A DNA stretch of 5,678 nt from assembly GCA_012511525.1 (NCBI GenBank), contig JAAZFW010000491.1:1-5678 (forward strand), in the 5' to 3' direction. Position numbers and translations under genes: made by a program. The DNA is from Clostridiaceae bacterium. GTDB taxonomy: Bacteria > Bacillota > Clostridia > Saccharofermentanales > UBA5734. Positions 1 through 5,032 of the stretch are shown one piece after another; positions within the stretch are counted from its first letter, which is position 1; each line of letters begins with the position of its first letter. The notes under the pieces are model-generated. The model was not told the origin of the DNA and searched no databases. It was given only the letters and a program-made list of their open reading frames with translations.

Positions 1-903
1 CGAGCGCGTGATGGCCATGAACCGGAGCAGTACCTGGGGCATACCGAAGTAACCCAGCCCCCAGGCCAGGCAAGAGAGGATGCTGAGAACGCCGTAGCTG
101 GCTCCGTCGCCGAAAAGCGCCTGCCCGTCACGGACACCCTGCAGGTTGCCGGCAGCGCCGGTTACGGCCGCGCCGGTCTCGTCGACCGGGACGGCGATGC
201 CGAACAAATCCGTGAAGCGGGGGATTTTACTAAGATTTTCCGCAACCACGCCCAATCCGCCGATCCGGATGGTCGCGCCGGCCAGAACGACGATCAGGGC
301 AATGAACATCAGGATGCCTTGGATAAAATCGGTCGTGCTCTCAGCCAGGAACCCGCCGATCAAGGTGTAGATCAGGACAAAGACGGCACCCAGGATAACC
401 ATCGACGTGAAATACTGATCCATACCGAAGATATAGCCGAACAGCTTGCCGAACGTGATGAACTGGCTGCCGACATAAATCGAGAAGAAGACCAGGATGA
501 TCAAAGATGCGATGGTCATCAGGATTTTCTTGTCGTCCTTGAAGCGGCTGCTGAAAAAATCCGGCAGAGTAATGGCGTTGCCGGCGATTTGTGAGTATTT
601 GCGCAAGCGGACCGCGACCAGCTTCCAGTTGAGCCAGGTGCCCAAGGCCAGCCCGATTCCAGTCCAGACAGCCTCGCCGGCGCCGGTAAAGTAAGCGACA
701 CCGGGCAGGCCCATCAGGAGCCAGCCGCTCATATCGGACGCTTCGGCGCTCATGGCGGCTACCCAAGGGCCCAAGCCGCGGTCGCCGAGAAAATACTCGT
801 CAGAATTCCGATTGCTTTTCCTGGCGTACCAGATGCCGATGCCGATGGCAAACAGCAGGTACAAGGCGATGCCGACGATGATCTTGATTTGCTCAGGTGT
901 CAT
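1..903 (-). CDS. putP: Sodium/proline symporter PutP, N-terminal 301 residues (3' end beyond window)
   Basis: This is a membrane transporter of the sodium:solute symporter (SSS) family that imports proline with Na+. I translated it from the ATG at 901-903; the frame stays open to the window edge, so the C-terminal part (about 200 residues by family length) is missing. Hydrophobic segments alternate with short loops. The PutP signature ASDMSGWLLMGLPG is at residues 55-68, where D57 and S59 match E. coli D55 and S57, which act in Na+ and substrate binding. Other PutP-like stretches are NWKLVAVRLR (92-101), ITLPDFF (111-117), YTLIGGFLA (179-187) and AWGLGYFG (280-287). Compared with E. coli PutP the loop around residues 235-268 is longer, and FGQPH reads FGMPQ here. 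A GAGGAGG ribosome binding site (910-916) lies 6 nt before the start. The family assignment is firm; proline as the exact substrate is inferred from similarity. Confidence 0.93.
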   Translation of the reverse strand, partial: MTPEQIKIIVGIALYLLFAIGIGIWYARKSNRNSDEYFLGDRGLGPWVAAMSAEASDMSGWLLMGLPGVAYFTGAGEAVWTGIGLALGTWLNWKLVAVRLRKYSQIAGNAITLPDFFSSRFKDDKKILMTIASLIILVFFSIYVGSQFITFGKLFGYIFGMDQYFTSMVILGAVFVLIYTLIGGFLAESTTDFIQGILMFIALIVVLAGATIRIGGLGVVAENLSKIPRFTDLFGIAVPVDETGAAVTGAAGNLQGVRDGQALFGDGASYGVLSILSCLAWGLGYFGMPQVLLRFMAITRS

Positions 904-929
904 GTAATGCCTCCTCGGTTTCATGCAGT

Positions 930-995
930 TTTCTTGCATCACATTATACGGGAACAAAGTGCTTGTGTCACGGCAAACACGCTATTTTTTGCATC
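930..995 (-). repeat. Pair of GATGCAARAAA direct repeats flanking the putP promoter
   Basis: On the minus strand, GATGCAAGAAA (930-940) and GATGCAAAAAA (985-995) match at 10 of 11 positions and are 55 bp apart, close to five helical turns. One lies upstream of the -35, the other near the predicted transcription start. A related CATGCAA is at 1019-1025. The spacing on one face of the helix is compatible with binding sites for a regulator that loops or cooperates, but that is inference. Chance A-rich similarity is possible. Confidence 0.35.
943..971 (-). promoter_or_regulatory. Sigma-A type promoter of putP
   Basis: Read on the minus strand, a perfect -10 TATAAT (943-948) and a five-of-six -35 GTGACA (966-971) are separated by exactly 17 bp. 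Transcription would start near 936 and give a leader of about 30 nt carrying the GAGGAGG site (910-916). putP can therefore be transcribed on its own, despite following the hydrolase on the same strand. Direct GATGCAA-type repeats flank this promoter (930-940 and 985-995). Confidence 0.8.
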
Positions 996-1009
996 TTATT
1001 GAAAGCAAT

Positions 1010-1025
1010 TTGCATGAACATGCAA
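1010..1025. repeat. Palindrome TTGCATG-AA-CATGCAA between hydrolase and putP
   Basis: This is a perfect 7-bp inverted repeat with a 2-bp centre, just after the hydrolase stop and about 40 bp upstream of the putP -35. The 2-nt loop is too tight for a good RNA hairpin and no T-run follows on either strand. It therefore looks more like a DNA-binding site than a terminator. No regulator gene is visible in the window. Confidence 0.45.
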
Positions 1026-1031
1026 GCGCCG

Positions 1032-1808
1032 TTAATGGCGTGGCAAATGTCCCTTGTCATGGCGCAGGATGAAGGCTTTAACCGGTTCCGGATCGTCAAG
1101 GCTGTGCGGATGATGGCCGCAGCCTGATTTCAGGATCACCTGGCAAAGGTCGGCTCGCTGTCGTTCCTGATAAGCCGCGGCCAGGCGTTCGCCGTTTTCC
1201 GTCCATGGAACGACATCATCGGCGTCTCCGGCAACCAGGATAACCGGTAGAGCCAGTTCTGCCAGGCGTCTGATCTGCCTGTCAGCCATGTCTGCGATGG
1301 TGTCCAGCGAGGTTTGTGTCAGGCTATAGGCCTCTTGACACAGCTGCCAGTCGCGCGGGCTGCCTCGGCCCGCCTTGAGGCCAGCAGGCCAACTCAGGAC
1401 ATCGAGGACCGGCGCGTCCAGATAGAGCGTGGCGACGTGGTTTGGGAAACGCGTCGCATAGTGCATGGCATACAGGCCGCCGCGGCTGAAGCCGAACAAG
1501 TTGGCCCGTTCGGCAAGGCCAACTTCTTGAACCAGCCAAACGCGGTAGGCTTCCAGGTCATCGATCGCCGACGGACAGCCGAAGCGGTCGCTGACCTGAA
1601 GATAGGCCAGGTGGAACCCGGCGGCCAGCAAAGCATCGTCAACCGCCGGATACGCATCGAAAAATTCCGTGCGCCAGACCCAGCGCCCCAGCGGGTCCAT
1701 TTGCCGGGGTTTGACCAGGATCGCCGGATGACCGGAAAAACAAAAAGAGTATCGGATGCCCGTCTTGAACGGGACTTTGCTATCTTCACCTGGGAACTCA
1801 TTTTGCAT
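1032..1808 (-). CDS. Alpha/beta hydrolase (serine esterase/peptidase-like), 258 aa
   Basis: This is a probable cytoplasmic alpha/beta-hydrolase-fold enzyme; no signal peptide or membrane segment is seen. Counted from the start at 1808, the nucleophile elbow GFSRGG is at about residues 106-111 with Ser108. The acid is most likely the second Asp of GDADDVVP (about Asp197). The catalytic His is in GCGHHPHSL (about His232 or His233). The order Ser, Asp, His and the spacing are normal for the family. The GHHPHSL ending recalls prolyl-oligopeptidase-like and carbohydrate-esterase hydrolases, so an ester of a sugar or glycan is a plausible substrate, but the sequence does not settle it. I chose Met at 1806-1808 because GAAGGT (1815-1820) sits 6 nt before it. 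An in-frame ATG at 1830-1832 would add 8 residues but has a poorer site. It is divergent from the TIM-barrel gene at 1928 and upstream of putP on the same strand. Confidence 0.85.
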   Translation of the reverse strand: MQNEFPGEDSKVPFKTGIRYSFCFSGHPAILVKPRQMDPLGRWVWRTEFFDAYPAVDDALLAAGFHLAYLQVSDRFGCPSAIDDLEAYRVWLVQEVGLAERANLFGFSRGGLYAMHYATRFPNHVATLYLDAPVLDVLSWPAGLKAGRGSPRDWQLCQEAYSLTQTSLDTIADMADRQIRRLAELALPVILVAGDADDVVPWTENGERLAAAYQERQRADLCQVILKSGCGHHPHSLDDPEPVKAFILRHDKGHLPRH

Positions 1809-1814
1809 GTGATC

Positions 1815-1820
1815 ACCTTC
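1815..1820 (-). promoter_or_regulatory. Ribosome binding site deciding the hydrolase start
   Basis: GAAGGT on the minus strand lies 6 nt upstream of the ATG at 1806-1808. The tandem ATGs at 1827-1832 lack a comparable well-spaced site, so translation most likely begins at 1808. Confidence 0.6.
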
Positions 1821-1827
1821 CCGGGTC

Positions 1828-1836
1828 ATCATATCA
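1828..1836 (-). promoter_or_regulatory. Candidate extended -10 promoter of the hydrolase
   Basis: The minus strand reads TGATATGAT, an extended -10 (TGn plus TATGAT). No convincing -35 lies 16-18 bp upstream. Transcription would begin near 1821, leaving only a short leader containing the GAAGGT site. It would place the ATG at 1832 outside the transcript, which agrees with the 1808 start. The very short leader is a reason for caution. Confidence 0.35.
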
Positions 1837-1875
1837 CGGAGTCCCTGGAAGCGTACAGCAGTCCGGTTCAGATTC

Positions 1876-1884
1876 TGCTATGAT
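1876..1884 (+). promoter_or_regulatory. Candidate extended -10 promoter of the TIM-barrel gene
   Basis: TGCTATGAT fits the extended -10 pattern TGnTATAAT with one mismatch; no good -35 is present. Predicted transcription starts near 1891, inside the inverted repeat at 1889-1905, and gives a leader of about 37 nt before the ATG at 1928. The core CTATGATAG is nearly its own reverse complement, so a weaker minus-strand -10 (TATCAT) overlaps it. Confidence 0.4.
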
Positions 1885-1888
1885 AGGA

Positions 1889-1905
1889 ATGACTCTGACA
1901 GTCAT
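1889..1905. repeat. Inverted repeat ATGACT-N5-AGTCAT at the start of the TIM-barrel transcript
   Basis: Six-base arms (1889-1894 and 1900-1905) are perfectly complementary around a 5-nt centre. The repeat sits at the predicted transcription start and upstream of the ribosome binding site. It could be an operator or a small 5' hairpin. No T-run follows, so it is not a terminator. Confidence 0.4.
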
Positions 1906-1914
1906 CAGGTCGCA

Positions 1915-1922
1915 AAGGAGGT
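1915..1922 (+). promoter_or_regulatory. Ribosome binding site AAGGAGGT deciding the TIM-barrel start
   Basis: AAGGAGGT, a near-complete anti-16S match, ends 5 nt before the ATG at 1928-1930. An in-frame ATG at 1880 lies within the candidate -10 element and has no such site, so the protein starts at 1928. Confidence 0.8.
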
Positions 1923-1927
1923 ATCGC

Positions 1928-2761
1928 ATGACATACAGGCAAAGCCTTAGATGGGGATTGTCCCTGGCCTTCAGACATAAAATCGACCGGGAAATACTAA
2001 GCGAGATCAAGACGGCCGGTATCTCGGCTATCGAGCTTTCCTTTAGTCAAGATGATTATATGAACACCATCGACTTCCCGAATCAATGGCACCGAATTGC
2101 TGATCTGGTTCGGGAATTCGAGATCGAACTCTGGTCGATCCACCTGCCGTTTTCGACTGAACTGGACATATCGCACCTGGACGACAGGCGAAGAAAAATG
2201 ACGCTCCAGACGCATCAGGTGCTGATCGAGGCAGCTGGAAAAGCTGGCATCCAGGTCGCCGTGCTGCATCCCAGCAGTGAGCCGATCCAGGATCAGGAGC
2301 GATCGGAACGGCTAACGCGCAGCCGCGAGGCGATCATCCGGCTCAATGCGGTATGTGCCCAGCACAACCTGCGCCTCGCGGTCGAAAACCTGCCGCGCAC
2401 CTGCCTGTGCAACTGGTCGGCCGAGATGATTACCTTGCTCCAGGGGACGGGTGCCGGCGTCGTTTTTGACACCAACCACGCGCTGGTAGAGGATAACATC
2501 GCGTTCCTTTCAGCTTTGGCTGAGAGCAATCTGATGATCCACTCACTGCATATTTCTGACTACGACCGGGTCGACGAACGGCATCGGCTGCCCGGTGACG
2601 GGGTCAACGACTGGAATGGGATCTTTGTCCAGCTCCAACGCGCCGGCTACAGTGGACCGATGATGTACGAGGTTTCTGGCCAGCCCAAAGATCGCGATGT
2701 GATTACTGTTTCTCAATTAGCAGACAACATGAGGCGGCTCGCATCGGGTGAAATAGCATGA
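1928..2761 (+). CDS. Sugar phosphate isomerase/epimerase-type TIM-barrel protein, 277 aa
   Basis: The protein belongs to the xylose-isomerase-like TIM-barrel family (AP endonuclease family 2 fold), whose members isomerise or epimerise sugars or act on related substrates using a divalent metal. Visible barrel-strand motifs, in order, are: AIELSF (34-39), LWSIHLPF (68-75), VAVLHPSSEP (110-119), LAVENLPR (150-157), GVVFDTNHA (177-185), HSLHISDYD (205-213), GDGVNDW (223-229) and MMYEVSG (245-251). Likely metal and catalytic residues are E153, D181, H184, H208 and E248, with H72 and H114 lining the pocket. Length is normal for the family and no signal peptide is seen. It starts behind a strong AAGGAGGT site and is divergent from the hydrolase, so the two may serve one sugar-related catabolic task; that link is inference. 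The exact substrate cannot be read from the sequence, and an endonuclease IV role is unlikely because the metal-site pattern looks like an epimerase. Confidence 0.85.
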   Translation: MTYRQSLRWGLSLAFRHKIDREILSEIKTAGISAIELSFSQDDYMNTIDFPNQWHRIADLVREFEIELWSIHLPFSTELDISHLDDRRRKMTLQTHQVLIEAAGKAGIQVAVLHPSSEPIQDQERSERLTRSREAIIRLNAVCAQHNLRLAVENLPRTCLCNWSAEMITLLQGTGAGVVFDTNHALVEDNIAFLSALAESNLMIHSLHISDYDRVDERHRLPGDGVNDWNGIFVQLQRAGYSGPMMYEVSGQPKDRDVITVSQLADNMRRLASGEIA

Positions 2762-2868
2762 TCGATCTATCCTATGAAATATATAAAAATCTAAAACGGC
2801 TTATTACAATGTCAAAATCCATAAATAAAAGCATTATTCTAATTATAAAAAGTAAAAATAGCTTATAG
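2762..2868. other. AT-rich intergenic island
   Basis: The 119 bases from 2762 to 2880 contain 29 G or C (about 24%), far below the neighbouring genes. Several A-tracts of 4-5 bases occur (2785-2789, 2793-2796, 2814-2817, 2827-2830, 2847-2851, 2854-2858), and some are spaced about 21 bp apart, which could bend DNA. The last tracts lie just upstream of the candidate -35 at 2873, where an UP element would be. I see no gene in it and no clear terminator for the TIM-barrel gene. Confidence 0.6.
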
Positions 2869-2890
2869 GCTATTGCCTGATCACAATAGC
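2857..2890. repeat. Three alternating repeat arms AATAGC / GCTATTG / CAATAGC
   Basis: Arm A AATAGC (2857-2862), arm B GCTATTG (2869-2875) and arm C CAATAGC (2884-2890) alternate in orientation. B is complementary to A over 6 bases (6-nt gap) and to C over 7 bases (8-nt gap). B overlaps the candidate -35 and C falls in the promoter spacer, the usual place for a repressor operator. The 8-mer GCTATTGC (2869-2876) recurs at 4923-4930 in the promoter of the convergent zinc-ribbon gene. Confidence 0.5.
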
Positions 2891-2902
2891 ATCCTGTATC
2901 CT
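2873..2902 (+). promoter_or_regulatory. Candidate promoter of the pseudokinase gene
   Basis: A -35-like TTGCCT (2873-2878) and a -10-like TATCCT (2897-2902) are 18 bp apart, with A-tracts directly upstream that could act as an UP element. Transcription would start near 2909, about 20 nt before the ATG. Both hexamers are imperfect, so the assignment is tentative. Confidence 0.35.
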
Positions 2903-2916
2903 TGAGGCTGACGCCC

Positions 2917-2923
2917 AAGGAGG
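2917..2923 (+). promoter_or_regulatory. Ribosome binding site AAGGAGG deciding the pseudokinase start
   Basis: AAGGAGG ends 5 nt before the ATG at 2929 and 8 nt before a second in-frame ATG at 2932. An upstream in-frame TTG at 2902 precedes this site and is not supported. Confidence 0.75.
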
Positions 2924-2928
2924 ATGAC

Positions 2929-3942
2929 ATGATGCTCTCGAATCGAATGACACGTGTTGATGCAGATCCGGACGACGTGTTGCCTTGCCTGAGGCAGGTT
3001 GGCGGCTCTGAGCAGTGGCGGACGGCACGCCTTTTGGGCAAGACCGGCAGCCATGTTGCGTATAAAGTGGAAACCTGGTCCGGCGAATGTTTCCATCTAC
3101 GCCTGGGTCAGGCGACGAGCACGGAGCATAACCAGACGGAAGGGCTGCTGATTGACCGGGTCTACCAGATTCTGGATCAGCAAAACCTGATGATCACGCC
3201 AGCGCTGAAACTGGCTAGCTGCGGCCGCATATACCAGGACCAGCGCTCGTATCTTCTGACGCATTGGATCGACGGACTAAATGGCCGGCTGCACGCGCAT
3301 CGCCTCGGACAGTCCCAGGGATATCGATTGGGTATTTCTGCCGGACTGGCCCTCGCTGCTGTCCATAGTCTGGCCGGGCCTGATTCGCCTTCTGCTTGGG
3401 TGCAAGAAACAACGAGCCGCTGCCGTTGGCTTGAGAAAGGCCTGACCCGCAACGTGAAGCGGCATCAGGCCGTCGCGGCCGCACTGGACTTTGTGAACCA
3501 CAATCGCTCGATTATCTGCAGCAGGCCTGTCTGTGCTCTGTACAACAATCTCGCTTTCGATCAGATGATCATGTACAGGGATATAGCGGCTATCCTGATC
3601 AACTTCAGCCAATGGCGCTATGGTGACCCGCTCTATGATCTGGCCCCTGTTTTGACAGACATCAGCCGGATCAGTATCCCGTTTGCGACCGGCTTGCTGG
3701 ACTGCTACTTGTCACAGCAATGCAATACCAGAATCATGAGAATCATTGTCTTCTATGCCGCTTTGCGAACCCTGGAGCAGCTTTCGCGATCGTCAGAACG
3801 GCAGGTGCCGGATCAAACGGCCTTGCGTGTCATCGAGCGCCTGGCGGCCGACACGGACTGTTTTGGTCAGGTCATACCGTGCTGGTACCCGCCCAAACGC
3901 CTTTCCGGCCATGGGTCGTCCCACCTCTGGCTTAGCAGCTAA
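2929..3942 (+). CDS. Aminoglycoside phosphotransferase-fold protein lacking catalytic residues (pseudokinase), 337 aa
   Basis: The layout matches the aminoglycoside phosphotransferase/choline kinase-like family. There is an N-terminal lobe with LLGKTGSHVAYKVE (35-48), FHLRLG (55-60) and a possible helix-C Glu (E71), a hinge near YLLTHWIDG (108-116), and the C-lobe catalytic segment ALYNNLAFDQMI (203-214). This is followed by ILINFSQWRYGDPLYDLAPV (222-241). In active kinases the catalytic loop reads HxDxxxxN and the later strand reads IDF. Here His is Tyr205, the catalytic Asp is Asn207, the loop Asn is Gln212 and the metal-binding Asp is Asn225, while the downstream GDPxYDLA is intact. Phosphotransfer is therefore unlikely by known chemistry. 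The frame is open and full length with a good ribosome binding site, so it looks maintained rather than decayed. Resistance to aminoglycosides is not implied. It may bind a ligand or partner; function unknown. It converges on the zinc-ribbon gene with a 4-bp overlap. Confidence 0.72.
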   Translation: MMLSNRMTRVDADPDDVLPCLRQVGGSEQWRTARLLGKTGSHVAYKVETWSGECFHLRLGQATSTEHNQTEGLLIDRVYQILDQQNLMITPALKLASCGRIYQDQRSYLLTHWIDGLNGRLHAHRLGQSQGYRLGISAGLALAAVHSLAGPDSPSAWVQETTSRCRWLEKGLTRNVKRHQAVAAALDFVNHNRSIICSRPVCALYNNLAFDQMIMYRDIAAILINFSQWRYGDPLYDLAPVLTDISRISIPFATGLLDCYLSQQCNTRIMRIIVFYAALRTLEQLSRSSERQVPDQTALRVIERLAADTDCFGQVIPCWYPPKRLSGHGSSHLWLSS

Positions 3943-4868
3943 AAGCGCAGCAGGCGACGGGACAGCTTGCGGGGCAAGGCTGCCGCTTCCTGGCGGATCA
4001 CTTGCTTGAGCTGGTTGCAGCCAAGCGGACATACCTGATCATCTATCCGGCGGATCGCGTCGCAAAAATCAACCGCTTCGCTTAGATCGGATCGGCGGTA
4101 ACGGCCCTTGAACGTCTTCCCCAGCCAGCGCCGTCCGCAGCGCAGCTGCGCGCGTTCCGTCATGTGGTCGACAGCCTGCCGGACGAACTGCTTGCCGATG
4201 ATCGCGGTTAGTTCGGCCTGATCATGGACATCGCTGAAGGATAGCGCTGTGTTATACGCGTAGAGGTGCTGCGCAAGCAGAAAGGCTTTCTGCCGCGGTG
4301 TATGCAGGTACCAGACGGGGGACGCCCAGGTCCGGTGCGCAAAGCCGTCCGCCTCTTCCGCCAAGCGGGCCCGCCAGGCGTACATGCGCCGGTCGTCGGG
4401 CTTCTGATCGATAGCCTGGCGGGCATAGCTGTTGAAGGCAGGCAGCTGACGATTCCTGGCTGCCTGTTCCGCTCTTTCCCAGACCGGACTATCGTCCGCC
4501 TCGGGCAGTTGAATCGGGCGCGCTGCCTGACTTGGCGGTTCAGGCCTTGGCCGGTCAACCTCGGCGATGTAGTCAGACAGGCTGCGCGGCGGTTCGTCTT
4601 CAGGCGGCGGAGGCGGCCAGGCATCTTCCGCGCGCAAGTAGGATTTGCCCGTATGTCCGGTCTGTTCCCAGGGGCTTGCCGCATCCGGTTTTACCGGACC
4701 CGTCTTCTGGCCGGAGATGATGCCGCGCAGGCGAATGGTATCGCCGCTTTTTTGCATGAGCGAACGGTTGCCGCAATAAGGGCAGGTCCAATAGGTTTGC
4801 AGCGGTTGATCCAGATCGAGCATAAAACCGCCACCGCAATGCGGGCAATTCAGGCTAACCTGTGCCAT
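3939..4868 (-). CDS. Zinc-ribbon protein with proline-rich linker and helical C-terminal domain, 309 aa, function unknown
   Basis: The N-terminus is a zinc ribbon: CPHC (8-11) and CPYC (29-32), 17 residues apart, suited to bind one Zn2+. Residues 50-130 are low-complexity and acidic/proline-rich (PPPPP at 85-89), a probable flexible linker. Residues 130-309 are predicted mostly helical, with short aromatic stretches (WASPVWYLHTP, 181-191), a CPLGC motif (280-284) and a very basic end rich in Arg and Lys (299-308). No signal peptide or membrane helix is seen, so the protein is probably cytoplasmic. The C-terminal domain matches no family I recognise; nucleic-acid or protein binding is possible from the ribbon and basic tail but unproven. 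An AGGAGG site (4874-4879) lies 5 nt before the ATG and an extended -10 lies upstream. The stop overlaps that of the pseudokinase by 4 bp, with no terminator between the two genes. Confidence 0.8.
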   Translation of the reverse strand: MAQVSLNCPHCGGGFMLDLDQPLQTYWTCPYCGNRSLMQKSGDTIRLRGIISGQKTGPVKPDAASPWEQTGHTGKSYLRAEDAWPPPPPEDEPPRSLSDYIAEVDRPRPEPPSQAARPIQLPEADDSPVWERAEQAARNRQLPAFNSYARQAIDQKPDDRRMYAWRARLAEEADGFAHRTWASPVWYLHTPRQKAFLLAQHLYAYNTALSFSDVHDQAELTAIIGKQFVRQAVDHMTERAQLRCGRRWLGKTFKGRYRRSDLSEAVDFCDAIRRIDDQVCPLGCNQLKQVIRQEAAALPRKLSRRLLRF

Positions 4869-4903
4869 GGCATCCTCCTGAAAAGAATGGACTGATTAAT
4901 GTC

Positions 4904-4912
4904 ATTATACCA
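4904..4912 (-). promoter_or_regulatory. Extended -10 promoter of the zinc-ribbon gene
   Basis: The minus strand reads TGGTATAAT, a perfect extended -10 (TGn plus TATAAT). No good -35 stands at 16-18 bp, which extended -10 promoters tolerate. Transcription would start near 4897 and give a leader of about 28 nt containing AGGAGG (4874-4879). The inverted repeat at 4915-4930 covers the region between -10 and -35. Confidence 0.7.
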
Positions 4913-4914
4913 TG

Positions 4915-4930
4915 GCAATACCGCTATTGC
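4915..4930. repeat. Inverted repeat GCAATA-CCGC-TATTGC over the zinc-ribbon promoter
   Basis: Perfect 6-bp arms flank a 4-bp centre directly upstream of the -10, a typical operator position. The right part, GCTATTGC (4923-4930), is identical to 2869-2876 at the pseudokinase promoter. A shared DNA-binding regulator is the simplest reading, though the regulator is not in this window. Confidence 0.5.
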
Positions 4931-4961
4931 GGCAAATTCCAACGCTTGTTTGCCCTATGAC

Positions 4962-4998
4962 AAAACGGACAAGCCGCTCCTGTAAAGGGCTTGTCCGT
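4962..4998 (-). terminator. Rho-independent terminator of the acyl-CoA synthetase gene
   Basis: Read on the minus strand, an 11-bp perfect stem (4988-4998 with 4965-4975) encloses a 12-nt loop and is followed by a short T-run, TTTTG. On the plus strand no T-run follows, so it is directional. It lies about 80 nt past the stop of the AMP-ligase gene and upstream of the zinc-ribbon promoter, separating the two transcription units. Confidence 0.7.
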
Positions 4999-5032
4999 CC
5001 TGCAAATTACTGTGCTGACCCGAAAGGGCCTT

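Noticed and set aside
341..766. Minus-strand open frame of 141 codons inside putP
   Set aside because: It is an out-of-frame shadow of putP, whose own frame gives the family signature throughout.
1010..1025. Terminator of the hydrolase gene
   Set aside because: The loop would be only 2 nt and no T-run follows in the direction of transcription.
1314..1883. Plus-strand open frame of 189 codons antisense to the hydrolase
   Set aside because: It lies opposite a gene with a full catalytic triad, has no good ribosome binding site and shows no recognisable motif; long antisense frames are common in GC-rich DNA.
2782..2815. Minus-strand TTGACA (2810-2815) as a promoter
   Set aside because: The -10 position 17 bp away reads AGATTT, which is poor, and no minus-strand gene follows; it would only transcribe antisense to the TIM-barrel gene.
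2772..3041. Minus-strand open frame of 89 codons across the AT-rich island and the start of the pseudokinase
   Set aside because: Half of it is AT-rich non-coding sequence and half is antisense to a better supported gene; no ribosome binding site or domain is seen.
2929..3942. Functional aminoglycoside resistance kinase
   Set aside because: The fold fits, but the catalytic Asp and the metal-binding residues are replaced, so phosphotransfer is not expected.
4266..4895. Plus-strand open frame of 209 codons antisense to the zinc-ribbon gene
   Set aside because: Its protein is Arg-rich and motif-free, whereas the opposite strand encodes clear CPxC pairs with a good ribosome binding site and promoter.
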